From: JBEEFP01 sp041166085
GTDB taxonomy: Bacteria; Actinomycetota; Acidimicrobiia; Acidimicrobiales; JAFATL01
Assembly: GCA_041166085.1 (NCBI GenBank)
Contig: JBEEFP010000036.1
Span: 12,912-76,911, forward strand
Direction of reading: 5' to 3'
DNA: 64,000 nt
Position 1 is the first letter of the stretch. Every line of letters begins with the position of its first letter. This document shows, one piece after another, positions 8,910 to 17,217 of the stretch. The notes beneath the pieces are model-generated. The model had not been told where the DNA came from. It made no database searches and saw only the letters and a list, made by a program, of their open reading frames with translations. A program made the position numbers and the translations under genes.

Positions 8910-9160
8910 CTACCGGCTCGAAGAAGCGACCGCCTCGGCGATGAGCGCGGTGACGGCCTCGGGCTGCGACAGGTACACGGAGTGGCTGGCTGCGACCTCT
9001 GCGGTCGTTGCGCCGATTCGCTCCGACATCGCTCGCTGCGCGGGATCATGTGGTCCTCGGTGGCGATGAGGACCAGCTCGGCTTGGCCCGCCAGGCGGGA
9101 CTGCTTACGGCTCCGTTGAGGGCGTCGAGCCCCCATCCGACCTAACGAGTCGGCCATGAA
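8910..9160 (-). pseudogene. Frameshifted C-terminal remnant of an alpha/beta hydrolase
   Basis: Read on the minus strand, about 80 codons match the C-terminal end of the intact hydrolase at 12427-13146. FMADSLG, then LVLIATEDHMIPR in one frame, continues after a shift as AQRAMSERIGATTAEVAASHSVYLSQPEAVTALI in another, ending at a TAG at 8910-8912. No start or catalytic Ser region remains. It abuts the left tRNA-Glu repeat, so it is probably debris from the same recombination or integration history. Confidence 0.75.
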
Positions 9161-9175
9161 CTCCGCCTCAGACAC

Positions 9176-9253
9176 GCGAGAAACCCCCGCCGGAGCAGGG
9201 GTTTTCGAGGCGCAGCCCCAACGGGATTCGAACCCGTGTCGCCACCTTGAGAG
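9176..9253. repeat. Left copy of tRNA-Glu 3'-half direct repeat (attL/attR-like)
   Basis: This 78-base stretch repeats 14767-14843 with only three or four differences. It includes the terminator hairpin (9181-9205) and the last ~41 bases of tRNA-Glu up to the anticodon-loop bases CTTGAGAG. Beyond 9253 the identity stops abruptly, so no functional tRNA is encoded here. A tRNA 3' half duplicated in direct orientation is the usual scar of integration by a tyrosine recombinase. Confidence 0.8.
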
Positions 9254-9273
9254 AGGTGGTTCGGTGGCGTGAC

Positions 9274-9297
9274 CTGCGACGTCGTACGAAGTCGCAG
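9274..9297. promoter_or_regulatory. 24-base near-perfect palindrome beside the left repeat
   Basis: CTGCGAC at 9274-9280 mirrors GTCGCAG at 9291-9297, with CGTACG palindromic in the centre; 11 of 12 positions pair. It lies 20 bases from the end of the tRNA-derived repeat. It could be a recombinase or regulator site. The rest of 9298-9446 shows nothing I can recognise. Confidence 0.4.
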
Positions 9298-9446
9298 TCA
9301 CGCGCCTGATCTGAGGGGATCGGGATTGCCGCAGGTGTCCGGAGATCAGAGGTCAAGCGTGTCGTGGGCGCCCGTCAGCCCGCTGCGAGCATCCGACAGC
9401 GCAACCAGTGGAACGGGAGCGCAGATCCGGCTACGCATCGGTGGGA

Positions 9447-12221
9447 TCAAGTCGCCAGCGACTCGGCGGCGATATCCCTGAGGGCGTCCCGGAGCGCAGC
9501 GCGTGAGGTGATTCCGAGCTTCGGGAAGAGTTGGTAGAGGTGGGTGCCGACCGTTCGGTGCGAAAGGAACAGCCGCTCACCGATCTCCTTGTTGGTGAGC
9601 CCGGCGGCGGCGAGCTGGGCGATCTCCAGCTGTTGTGGGGTGAGCGACGTCGGCCCGAGCGTCTCGGGGCGGCCGATCGACACACCAGTCGCCCGCAGCT
9701 CGTTCCCAGCCCGCACCTCCCATGGCCGCGCTCGGAGCCGCTGGAACGTCTCCCGAGCCGCTCGAAGGTGGTCGCGGGCTTCGGACGTGAGCTTCGATCT
9801 GCGAAGACGTTCGCCGTAGGCGAGCTGCACCCTGGCCAGGTCGAACTGCCAGCGATCGGCACCCGGAACGGCAAGGGCCTTCTCGAACCATGCGGCGTCC
9901 TGGCCGTCGGGCGCGGCCATCGCGGCCGACGCGTACGTCACGAGCGCAAGACGCGACGAGATCGCGGCGAGGTTGCCCTCGCTGGCCGCGGCAGCGTGGG
10001 CAGCGGCCTCCACGTGCCGGCCGGTTCGCACGGCAGCCTCGACCAGATCCATGACGAGCCACAGCGCGTGGGGAACGTGAGAGGCCAGCGTTCCGGGCGG
10101 GCTCACCAAGGTCGCCTGCTGGAACGCCTCCTCGAAATCTCCTCGACCCAGCGCCGCGAGCGCCCTCGCGTGCCAGGCGTAGTTCTGGATCGACCTGAGA
10201 CCTCGAGGCGCCGCCCAGCCGGCTAATTGCTCCGCCAGCTCTCGCGTCGTGTCGTCGTCGCCGCGTCCCGCGGCGAGCAGCGCCCGGAGGAACACGCCCG
10301 GCCAGGACAGCAGCTTGTAACCATGGTCCTCGCACAGCGTCAGACCCTCCTCGGTCACGTCAGCCAGCTCGTCCCATTCCCCGGTCCAGAAGGCGGCGTT
10401 GCCCAGGAGGAACAGCGCCTCGATCTCAGAGGTGATCGCGCCGCCAGCCCGGCCATGTTCGACGACCCGCGATAGCGCGTCAGCGCACGTTGGGAGCCGG
10501 TCCAGGTACGCACCCGCCATGGCCACCCGCGCGATGCGAGCCGGACTTGTCTCGTCCTTCAACCCGGCGATAGCGCCATCGAGGCGGTCGAGCACGGGTA
10601 GCGCATCACGGGCTGGATCGGCGAACGTCGCTTCGAGCAGGGCGAGCAACTCGGGAGGTCGCCGCCACAACCGAGCGACGGCTGACCCGAACGGCTCCCA
10701 CAGCTCGGGCCGGCCACCGAAGAAGCACATCAGCAGCAGGGTGTGGAGCGCCTCTATCAAGATGGTGTCGTCGCCGTCCGCCGGCTCAGACATGTCGATG
10801 GCGCCAACCAGCAGTGTGTGGGCGGTGTTGACATCGCCTGAGCCACTGATCAGGTGGTAGGCCGCAGCGACCGCTGCGGCCAACGACGCGTGCTGCTCAG
10901 GGTCGGCCGCGCGTGCATCATCAAGCAGCTTCGGCACGTCGCGCAGGTCACCCGTGGCCGCGGCACCGAGGTAGGCGGCCTCGGCCAGCCGTCGACTCCG
11001 GTCCGCTCCGGCAGGGCTCACCTGCGCCGAACGCAGGAGCGTGCAGACGGCGCCGAGCGGGTCCCCTCGGCCCAAGGTCTCTGCTGCTGCACTTTCGAGA
11101 AGCTCGGCCACTGCCTCGTCTGGCGACATCGCCGCCGCCGCCAGATGCCAGGCACGGCGCTCATCCCGGTCCGCGAGGTGGTCGGCGAGGGCCTTGTGGG
11201 CATTGCGACGCTGCTCGGCCGTCGCCAGCTCCACAACCGCGGACCCGGTCAAGGGATGGCGGAAGCCAAGCCTCGCTGTCGCCTGGTCGACGGTCACCAG
11301 CTGTGCCCGCTCCGCCGGCGCCAACGCCTTCAATACCGGCTGTCCGGATGCGACGATGCTGAGCCGCTGGAGGTCACCCGTCCCGTCGAGGACCGCAAGG
11401 AGCAGCAGATCCCGCGTCGAAGCCGGCAGCTTGCCGACGCGCGAGGTGAACAGGGCCTGCAGCCTTCCGCTCAACGGCAGAGCCGTCCGGGGCCCGCCAG
11501 AGGCGCTGCGTTGCGAATCCGTCAGGGCGGCGGGTAGCTCGAGAAGCGCGAGCGGATTTCCTTGTGCATCATCGATGAGACGTTGCCTGACGCGCGCTGT
11601 CAGTGCAGGGAAACGCTCTTCGAGAAGGGCCGAGGCGGCCGCATCTCCCAGTGGGTCGAGCCTGTAGTTGGACAGCCCCGCTCGCTCGAAGAAGCCTTCC
11701 TCGCCGGTTCTGGAAGCGGCGAGGAGTCCGACCTGGCTGTTGTGGAGCCGTCGCGCGATGAAGCCGAGCACGACCGCGCTCGCTCGGTCCAACCACGGCA
11801 GGTCGTCGACGATGACCACGACCGGGCCCCCTTTGGCGACGTGAAGGAGAAGGTCCAGCGCCGCGTTGAGGACCACGAGTTGGTCTGGCGGTGCCCCGTC
11901 CTCGAGGCCGAGGGCCACCTGTAATGCGGTTCGTTGGACCTCGGGCAGGTGGTCCAGCTCGCCGAGGATGGGCTGGAACAATTGATTCACACCCGCGAAG
12001 CTCACGTTCACTTCGAACTCTGCGCCACCGCCGCGCAAGAGTCGTGCGCCGGCACCGGCCGCGTGGTGCGCGGCGGCATCGAGGACCGCCGTCTTTCCCA
12101 CACCTGCGTCGCCCGAGAGCAGCAGGGCGCCGCCCTCCTCCGCCGCCGCGTCAAGGAACGCGCAGACGAAGTCGAGATCGTCGTCCCGCCCGATCAGACG
12201 CCTTGGCGCACGACCGTCCAC
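9447..12221 (-). CDS. LuxR-type large ATPase transcriptional regulator
   Basis: Full-length LAL-type regulator of 924 residues. The AAA domain opens with RRLIGRDDDLDFV, Walker A SGDAGVGKTAVLD is near residue 40 and Walker B VVVIVDDLPWLD is near residue 120. A long TPR-like helical region follows. The C-terminal LuxR HTH is SLTPQQLEIAQLAAAGLTNKEIGERLFLSHRTVGTHLYQLF. I chose the GTG at 12221 because GAAGGAGG lies 4 bases upstream and because family members start about 8 residues before the IGRD motif; the frame stays open to an ATG at 12410, which would add a Pro/Arg-rich tail. It lies upstream of nothing on its strand, downstream of the hydrolase at 12427. Confidence 0.9.
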   Translation of the reverse strand: MDGRAPRRLIGRDDDLDFVCAFLDAAAEEGGALLLSGDAGVGKTAVLDAAAHHAAGAGARLLRGGGAEFEVNVSFAGVNQLFQPILGELDHLPEVQRTALQVALGLEDGAPPDQLVVLNAALDLLLHVAKGGPVVVIVDDLPWLDRASAVVLGFIARRLHNSQVGLLAASRTGEEGFFERAGLSNYRLDPLGDAAASALLEERFPALTARVRQRLIDDAQGNPLALLELPAALTDSQRSASGGPRTALPLSGRLQALFTSRVGKLPASTRDLLLLAVLDGTGDLQRLSIVASGQPVLKALAPAERAQLVTVDQATARLGFRHPLTGSAVVELATAEQRRNAHKALADHLADRDERRAWHLAAAAMSPDEAVAELLESAAAETLGRGDPLGAVCTLLRSAQVSPAGADRSRRLAEAAYLGAAATGDLRDVPKLLDDARAADPEQHASLAAAVAAAYHLISGSGDVNTAHTLLVGAIDMSEPADGDDTILIEALHTLLLMCFFGGRPELWEPFGSAVARLWRRPPELLALLEATFADPARDALPVLDRLDGAIAGLKDETSPARIARVAMAGAYLDRLPTCADALSRVVEHGRAGGAITSEIEALFLLGNAAFWTGEWDELADVTEEGLTLCEDHGYKLLSWPGVFLRALLAAGRGDDDTTRELAEQLAGWAAPRGLRSIQNYAWHARALAALGRGDFEEAFQQATLVSPPGTLASHVPHALWLVMDLVEAAVRTGRHVEAAAHAAAASEGNLAAISSRLALVTYASAAMAAPDGQDAAWFEKALAVPGADRWQFDLARVQLAYGERLRRSKLTSEARDHLRAARETFQRLRARPWEVRAGNELRATGVSIGRPETLGPTSLTPQQLEIAQLAAAGLTNKEIGERLFLSHRTVGTHLYQLFPKLGITSRAALRDALRDIAAESLAT

Positions 12222-12426
12222 GGCGCCTCCTTCGTCCTGAACCCACGCCCCTTCGCGCCGGAAGCTTACGCCTGGCCGGATAGGCACTACCCGGGCGACC
12301 CATGCGACATCGCCCTTGGACCGCTCTCGAGGACGATCGACTCGCGGCTGGGTCATTGGAGATGCCCCGGCCGGCGGCGGCGGGCGAGGTGCCGCACCGG
12401 CCGGGGCCACCTGCGCGGTTGTGAGG

Positions 12427-13146
12427 TCAGGCGCCGACCTCCGTCCTCGACGTCACCGCATCGCATGCCTGCTCGATGAGATCGGTGACCGCCTGGGGCT
12501 GCGACACGTACACCGCATGGCTCCCGCTCACCTCGGTGGCGGTTGCGCCCGCTCGCTCGCACATGGCGCGCTGCGCCGGCGGGGGGATCATCCGGTCGTC
12601 GGTGGCGACGAGGTACCAGCTGGGCTTCACCCGCCACGCCGCTTCAGTAACCGTTCCGCCCAGCGCCTCGAGGCCCCACGGCACCTGGGAGTCGGCCATG
12701 AACGCGGCCAATTCGGGGCTGAGATCGCCGGCGAATGAGGCGTGGAACTCGTCCCTGTCGAGAAGCAAGAAGCCGTCCTGGGGCGGCAGGATGGGCGGCA
12801 CCGGGGCACCCGGAGGCGGATCGGCGATGAGGGTCTCCACCGACTCGCCCTTGTCGGGCGCGAAGGCCGCGATGTAGACGAGCGCGGCGACCTTGGGGTC
12901 GGTGCCCGCCTCGGTGATGACCGCCCCGCCGTAGGAGTGGCCGACGAGCACGACCGGTTCCTCGTGGGCGGCGATGACCTGCCGCGTGGCGGCGACATCG
13001 CCTTCGAGGGACTGCGTGGGGTTCTGCACTACGGACACCCTGTAGCCACGCTGGCGCAGGTGGTCGTACACCCCCTGCCATCCGGAGCCGTCGACGAAGC
13101 CGCCGTGGACCAGGACGACGCTGGCACCTGCTGAGTCTGTATTCAT
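12427..13146 (-). CDS. Cytoplasmic alpha/beta hydrolase (esterase-like)
   Basis: Hydrolase of 239 residues without a signal peptide. HGGFVDGSGW is the oxyanion loop (near residue 14), VLVGHSYGGAVI gives the nucleophile Ser, ATDDRMIPP the likely acid and SGSHAVYVSQP the His. GAGGAGAAAG precedes the ATG. It is a paralogue of the secreted hydrolase that diverges from it at 13342, and of the broken copy at 8910-9160. This group (salicylate esterase/HNL-like fold) is often next to LuxR-ATPases in actinobacteria, so co-regulation by the regulator at 9447 is plausible. Confidence 0.88.
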   Translation of the reverse strand: MNTDSAGASVVLVHGGFVDGSGWQGVYDHLRQRGYRVSVVQNPTQSLEGDVAATRQVIAAHEEPVVLVGHSYGGAVITEAGTDPKVAALVYIAAFAPDKGESVETLIADPPPGAPVPPILPPQDGFLLLDRDEFHASFAGDLSPELAAFMADSQVPWGLEALGGTVTEAAWRVKPSWYLVATDDRMIPPPAQRAMCERAGATATEVSGSHAVYVSQPQAVTDLIEQACDAVTSRTEVGA

Positions 13147-13209
13147 TTGTCTTTCTCCTCGTTCGTGGGAGCGGTTGCGTCAGATCTACGCCCCCAGCTC
13201 GTCCGTCGC

Positions 13210-13276
13210 TTCCGTCGAATGACTGAGGGATCTCGTCGGGAGCGACGGCGTAGCCGCGCTCAGTCGAATGACGGAA
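13210..13276. promoter_or_regulatory. Long interrupted inverted repeat in the hydrolase/hydrolase divergent promoter
   Basis: TTCCGTC-GAAT-GACTGAG at 13210-13227 faces CTCAGTC-GAAT-GACGGAA at 13259-13276. The two 7-base arms on each side are perfect inverted repeats, while the central GAAT is repeated directly. It lies in the 195-base gap between the two divergent paralogous hydrolases. A two-site operator for a dimeric regulator, possibly the neighbouring LuxR ATPase, is the simplest reading. Confidence 0.45.
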
Positions 13277-13341
13277 GTCAGAGAAGGCCTGGTCCTTCAC
13301 GGTGGGGCTCCATCCACCAACGAAACGAACGGAGTCGAAAA

Positions 13342-14184
13342 ATGGCCATTCTCAATCAACTGTCGTCAGTCAGGCGTCGCCTCATTGCTGGGCTTGTCGC
13401 CGTGCTGGCGTTGTCCTTGGGCCTCGGCGCAGTGGCGCTCGCGTCTCCCGGCGGCTCCTCGGAGCCGTCGCCCAAGCCGACCGTGGTGCTTGTGCACGGC
13501 GGCTGGGACAACTCCTCGGGTTGGAATGCCGTCGTCGAGAAGCTGCAGCGTCGCGGCTACCCGGTGATCGCGCCCGCGAACCCACTTCGGGGTCTCGCCT
13601 CGGACTCGGCCTACATCTCGAGCGTCCTGGCCACCATCGAAGGCCCGATCGTGCTCGTCGGCCATTCCTACGGCGGCGCCGTCATCACCAACGCCGCGGT
13701 CGGCCACGACAACGTCGACGCGCTCGTGTACATCGCCGGGTTCGCCCCGGACGAGGGCGAGTCGCTGGTCAAGCTCGTCACGATGAACCCCGGCAGCCAG
13801 ATCGGACCGCCGACGCTGATCACCCGTCCCTACCCCCTCGCGGGAGGCGGCGAGGGAGTCGACCTGTACCTCAAGAGGGACGCCGTCAAGACGGCGTTCG
13901 CGGCCGACCTCCCCCGCCAGATCACCGACCAGATGTACGCCACCCAGCGCCCGTTCTCGGAGGAAGCCTTCGGCAGTGCGTCTGGTGCGCCCGCGTGGAA
14001 GTCCATCCCCTCCTGGTACCTGGTCGCGACCGAGGACCATGCCATTCCGCCCGCGACACAACGGTTCATGGCCGACCGTGCCGGCTCCCACATCAGCCAG
14101 GTCCGCTCGTCGCATGTTCCGCAGATCTCGCAGCCGGAAAAGACCGTCGACGTGATCCTGGACGCCGCCAGTTCTCTCGGCTGA
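13342..14184 (+). CDS. Secreted alpha/beta hydrolase
   Basis: Hydrolase of 280 residues. It starts with a signal peptide: basic RRR near residue 12, then a hydrophobic LIAGLVAVLALSLGLGAVALAS. The mature domain has HGGWDNSSGW, nucleophile VLVGHSYGGAVI and a C-terminal ATEDHAIPP acid. The expected catalytic His is in RSSHVPQISQP. It is clearly a paralogue of the cytoplasmic hydrolase at 12427, so the pair handles the same chemistry inside and outside the cell, or one detoxifies and one scavenges. GGAG lies 8 bases before the ATG. Confidence 0.87.
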   Translation: MAILNQLSSVRRRLIAGLVAVLALSLGLGAVALASPGGSSEPSPKPTVVLVHGGWDNSSGWNAVVEKLQRRGYPVIAPANPLRGLASDSAYISSVLATIEGPIVLVGHSYGGAVITNAAVGHDNVDALVYIAGFAPDEGESLVKLVTMNPGSQIGPPTLITRPYPLAGGGEGVDLYLKRDAVKTAFAADLPRQITDQMYATQRPFSEEAFGSASGAPAWKSIPSWYLVATEDHAIPPATQRFMADRAGSHISQVRSSHVPQISQPEKTVDVILDAASSLG

Positions 14185-14296
14185 ACGCGTGTCATCCCTG
14201 TCAACCGACGTCGCCATCGCTGTCTGGGCTCTCCCGGGCAGCGATGCGGCGCGTCGACGCACGCCACGTCGGCAAGAGACGCGTCAGACTGCCTGG

Positions 14297-14560
14297 GTGA
14301 GCGATGTCGACTCCCGCGGGGCGGGCCGCGTCGCGCAGCCGATGGTGGGGCGGGCGGACGAGCTGGTCCTGATCGGCGCGTTTCTCGAGCGAGCGGCGAC
14401 GAACGGGGAGGCGCTGGTCGTGTTCGGCGAGCCCGGCATAGGCAAGACCAGGCTTCTCGATGCTGCGGCGAAGAAGGCTGTGGCCACCGGCGCGCACGTC
14501 GTGCAGGCTGCGGGCGTGGAGTTCGAGGCGGAGGCGACGTGCTCGAGCGTCCGCCGGACC
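14297..14560 (+). pseudogene. Truncated LuxR-type ATPase, N-terminal fragment
   Basis: About 88 codons from a GTG at 14297 encode an intact opening of the LuxR-ATPase family: PMVGRADELVLIGAFLERA, then Walker A FGEPGIGKTRLLDAA, then GVEFEAEATCSSV. After that the frame turns into Arg-rich non-family sequence and ends. The expected Walker B, helical region and HTH are absent. The break lies ~200 bases from the right tRNA-Glu repeat, consistent with truncation by integration or excision. The interval 14561-14766 holds nothing else I recognise. Confidence 0.75.
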
Positions 14561-14766
14561 AGAAGGTATGAGCGCTCCAGATTTCGGCGGCGCCCGCGCC
14601 TCGCGTTCCGCGGGGCCGGCCATATGCGCCTGAGGTGAACGGGTGTAGCGCCAGGGGCACAATCTGGGGCACAAATCTCAAGCACGCTGCCCATCACCGG
14701 GAGGATCGGACTGCACCAGATAGACGACCGAAACTCGACGGACTCACGGCGAAAGCCCAGGTAAGA

Positions 14767-14843
14767 GCGAGAAACCCCCGCGTGAGCAGGGGTTTCGAGG
14801 CGCAGCCCCAACGGGATTCGAACCCGTGTCGCCACCTTGAGAG
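14767..14843. repeat. Right copy of the tRNA-Glu 3'-half direct repeat
   Basis: Partner of 9176-9253. This copy continues into the complete tRNA-Glu gene. The shared segment ends in the anticodon loop, a common crossover site for tyrosine recombinases. With the left copy it bounds 5.6 kb holding the LuxR ATPase, two hydrolases and the LuxR fragment. Confidence 0.8.
14772..14795 (-). terminator. tRNA-Glu terminator hairpin
   Basis: AAACCCC at 14772-14778 pairs with GGGGTTT at 14789-14795. It lies 7 bases after the 3' end of tRNA-Glu, ending in a T-run on the minus strand. The same hairpin is carried in the left repeat at 9181-9205. Confidence 0.7.
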
Positions 14844-14875
14844 GGTGGTGTCCTAGGCCTCTAGACGATGGGGCC
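14803..14875 (-). tRNA. tRNA-Glu (anticodon CTC)
   Basis: On the minus strand the 73 bases fold as a cloverleaf: acceptor GGCCCCA with TGGGGCT, D-arm GTCTAGAGGCCTAGGAC, anticodon stem CCACC/GGTGG around loop CTCTCAA, and T-arm with GGTTCGAATCC. The discriminator is G and CCA is not encoded. Its 3' half is duplicated at 9211-9253, so this tRNA is a probable integration target. Confidence 0.93.
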
Positions 14876-15011
14876 AGAGGGCCATTCAACCTACCGCACG
14901 GCTCGCGCCACGAGCCCGTGCCGTTCCGTGGACGTCAGGGGCGAGAAACGTCGCCGCTCGGTCCCACGGAACGCACAGCAGCGGGCCCGGCCCGGGCGTT
15001 ACCGTTCGGCC

Positions 15012-16562
15012 ATGTACGCGGGGGAACACGCCAGGGCTCATCCGGACGACCCGGTGATCGTGATGGCCACCGGGGGCGAGGTCGTCACCTACGCCCAGTA
15101 CGAGGCGGCCGCCAACCGCATGGCCCACCTCTATCGCGACCTCGGACTGCAGCGCCGCGATCACGTCGCCTTCTTCATGGAGAACAACCCCCGCATGCTC
15201 GAGTGCGAGGGCGGGGCCGAGCGCACGGGGCTCTATTACACGTGCATCAACTCCTACCTGTCGCCCGACGAAGCCGCCTACATCGTCAACGACAGCGAGG
15301 CGCGCGTGGTGGTCAGCTCGGCCGCCCTCGCGGCCGTCGCCAACCAGCTCCCAGCCATGTGTCCCGACGTGGAGCGGTGGCTCATGGTCGACACCGACGG
15401 GCCCCAGGCCCCATGGGAGTCCTACGCGGAGGCCACCGCGAAGTACCCGGCCGAGCACGTCGCCGACGAAGAGCTCGGCGCCGCCATGCTCTACAGCTCG
15501 GGAACGACGGGTCGGCCCAAGGGCATCCTGCGTCCCCTCCCCGACGTCCATCCGGGCACGCCATTGCCGCTCATGGACTTCGTGAAGTTCATGTTCGGCT
15601 TCCGCGAGGGCATGCGCTACCTCTCCCCCGCGCCGCTGTACCACTCGGCGCCCCAGGCCAGCGTGGCCGCCGCCATCAGGCTCGGGGCAACGGCGGTGAT
15701 CATGGAACGCTTCGACCCCGCCCAGTTCCTCCAGCTCGTCGAAGCGCACCGCATCACCCACAGCCAGATGGTGCCGACCATGTTTTCCCGGCTCCTCAAG
15801 CTGCCGGACGAGGTACGCGAGAAGGCAGACGTGTCGAGCCTCGAGGCCATCGTGCACGCGGCCGCGCCCTGCCCGGTGCCGGTGAAGCAGCAGATGATCG
15901 AGTGGTGGGGCCCGATCATCCGTGAGTACTACGGCGCGACGGAAGGCAACGGCTTCACGTTCTGCACCTCGGAGGAGTGGCTGGCCCATCCGGGCACGGT
16001 GGGCAAGACCATCCTGGGCGAGACGCTGATCCTCGACGACGACGGCCAGCCCTGCGCGACCGGCACATCCGGCGTGGTGTGGTTCAAGGGCGCGACCGCC
16101 TTCGAGTACTACAACGACCCGGCCAAGACGGCGGAGTCACGCGACGCGTCGGGCGAGGCCAGCACCGTCGGCGACGTGGGCTACCTCGACGAGGACGGCT
16201 ACCTCTACCTCACCGACCGCAAGACCTACATGATCATCTCGGGCGGGGTGAACATCTACCCGCAGGAGACCGAGAACCTCCTCATCACCCATCCCAAGGT
16301 CATGGACGCGGCGGTCCTCGGCGTGCCGAACGACGACCTCGGTGAAGAGGTCAAGGCGGTGGTGCAGCCCGTCCCGGGCGTCGAGCCCGGACCCGAGCTC
16401 GAGCGCGAGCTCATCGCGTTCTGCCGCGAACACCTGGCCCGCTTCAAGTGCCCGCGCTCGGTCGACTTCGAGGACGAGCTCCCGCGCCTGCCGACCGGCA
16501 AGCTCTACAAGCGACTGCTGCGCGACCGGTACTGGGAGGGCCACACCTCGACCATCCTCTGA
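15012..16562 (+). CDS. Acyl-CoA synthetase (AMP-forming, FadD-like)
   Basis: Adenylate-forming acyl-CoA ligase of 516 residues; it activates a carboxylic acid with ATP and CoA. The P-loop is LYSSGTTGRPKGI near residue 160 and YYGATEGNGFTF is the A5 motif. VGYLDEDGYLYLTDRK gives the Asp/Arg hinge, and the catalytic Lys is in LPTGKLYKRLL near the end. The length matches FadD/4-coumarate ligase proteins. I chose ATG 15012, which gives the family-like start; the frame is open upstream through the tRNA, where the translation is meaningless. Substrate class (fatty or aromatic acid) is not clear. Confidence 0.9.
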   Translation: MYAGEHARAHPDDPVIVMATGGEVVTYAQYEAAANRMAHLYRDLGLQRRDHVAFFMENNPRMLECEGGAERTGLYYTCINSYLSPDEAAYIVNDSEARVVVSSAALAAVANQLPAMCPDVERWLMVDTDGPQAPWESYAEATAKYPAEHVADEELGAAMLYSSGTTGRPKGILRPLPDVHPGTPLPLMDFVKFMFGFREGMRYLSPAPLYHSAPQASVAAAIRLGATAVIMERFDPAQFLQLVEAHRITHSQMVPTMFSRLLKLPDEVREKADVSSLEAIVHAAAPCPVPVKQQMIEWWGPIIREYYGATEGNGFTFCTSEEWLAHPGTVGKTILGETLILDDDGQPCATGTSGVVWFKGATAFEYYNDPAKTAESRDASGEASTVGDVGYLDEDGYLYLTDRKTYMIISGGVNIYPQETENLLITHPKVMDAAVLGVPNDDLGEEVKAVVQPVPGVEPGPELERELIAFCREHLARFKCPRSVDFEDELPRLPTGKLYKRLLRDRYWEGHTSTIL

Positions 16563-16569
16563 CCGGCCG

Positions 16570-17025
16570 TCAGTGGCTGCGGCGGACTCCCGCGAACACC
16601 ATGGCGCAGTCGAGGCAGAGGGGCTTCACCTTCTCGCCTGTCGCCGGCGCGAAGAACTCGTCGCTGTAGACGCGCCGGCAGCGCCGGCAGGCGGTGCTGC
16701 GAGCCGCGAACTCGTCGGCCGCGGCCGCGTCGGCGTGGACCACGGGCTCGGTGCCGGTCAGGTCGAGCACCGCGTCGGGCCGCCCCGCGGCCGCCCGCTC
16801 CATGGCGGCCGCGTCGAGGCGGCGAAGGCGCTCGATGATCCTCTCGCCGTCGAGGCGCGGCAGCACGGGCTCGGTGATGAGCGCGGCCCGCAGCCGGCTC
16901 ACGTCGTCGGCGGCCAGCGCGTCGTAGGTCGCGAGGAAGTCCTCGCCCTGGGCCCGCCAGAGGGCGGCGACGCGCGCCGTCATGGTGGCCACCGGTGACT
17001 CTGCGTGTTCGCCGTCGTGCTCCAT
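16570..17025 (-). CDS. Uncharacterised protein with C-terminal zinc ribbon
   Basis: I do not recognise this 151-residue protein. It is acidic and helical over the first ~105 residues (WRAQGEDFLATYDALAADDVSRLRAAL). It ends in a four-Cys ribbon: ACRRCRRVYSDEFF ... PLCLDCAMVF, a CxxC-x(n)-CxxC pair that should bind zinc. It converges on the acyl-CoA synthetase with a 7-base gap and diverges from the EAL protein. A regulatory or protein-binding adaptor role is possible but unsupported. Confidence 0.7.
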   Translation of the reverse strand: MEHDGEHAESPVATMTARVAALWRAQGEDFLATYDALAADDVSRLRAALITEPVLPRLDGERIIERLRRLDAAAMERAAAGRPDAVLDLTGTEPVVHADAAAADEFAARSTACRRCRRVYSDEFFAPATGEKVKPLCLDCAMVFAGVRRSH

Positions 17026-17217
17026 ACCCCGTTGGTACCGGGTGCGGGCCGTCCTCGCCATCCCTAAACAGGGCCATTTGGTCCTGGCCATTCGGGGTGG
17101 ATGGTGACGCCGCACCGAAGGTGGTCGGGGCTTTTGTGGCTTTCTGGGGCATCCGTTCGCCCCGGTGGTGCGTAATAGAGATGCGTACCGGACACGCTGG
17201 GCAGGAGGCCGAGCGGT

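Noticed and set aside
14640..14760. GGGGCACAATCTGGGGCACAAATCT as the tail of a lost integrase gene
   Set aside because: The short WGTNL-like reading recalls the end of some actinobacterial integrases, but there is no catalytic region and the evidence is too thin.
14284..14889. An open frame through the tRNA-Glu region with SRGLGHHPLKVATRVRIPLGL
   Set aside because: That string is the translation of a tRNA gene and its flank; similar spurious proteins are common in annotations.
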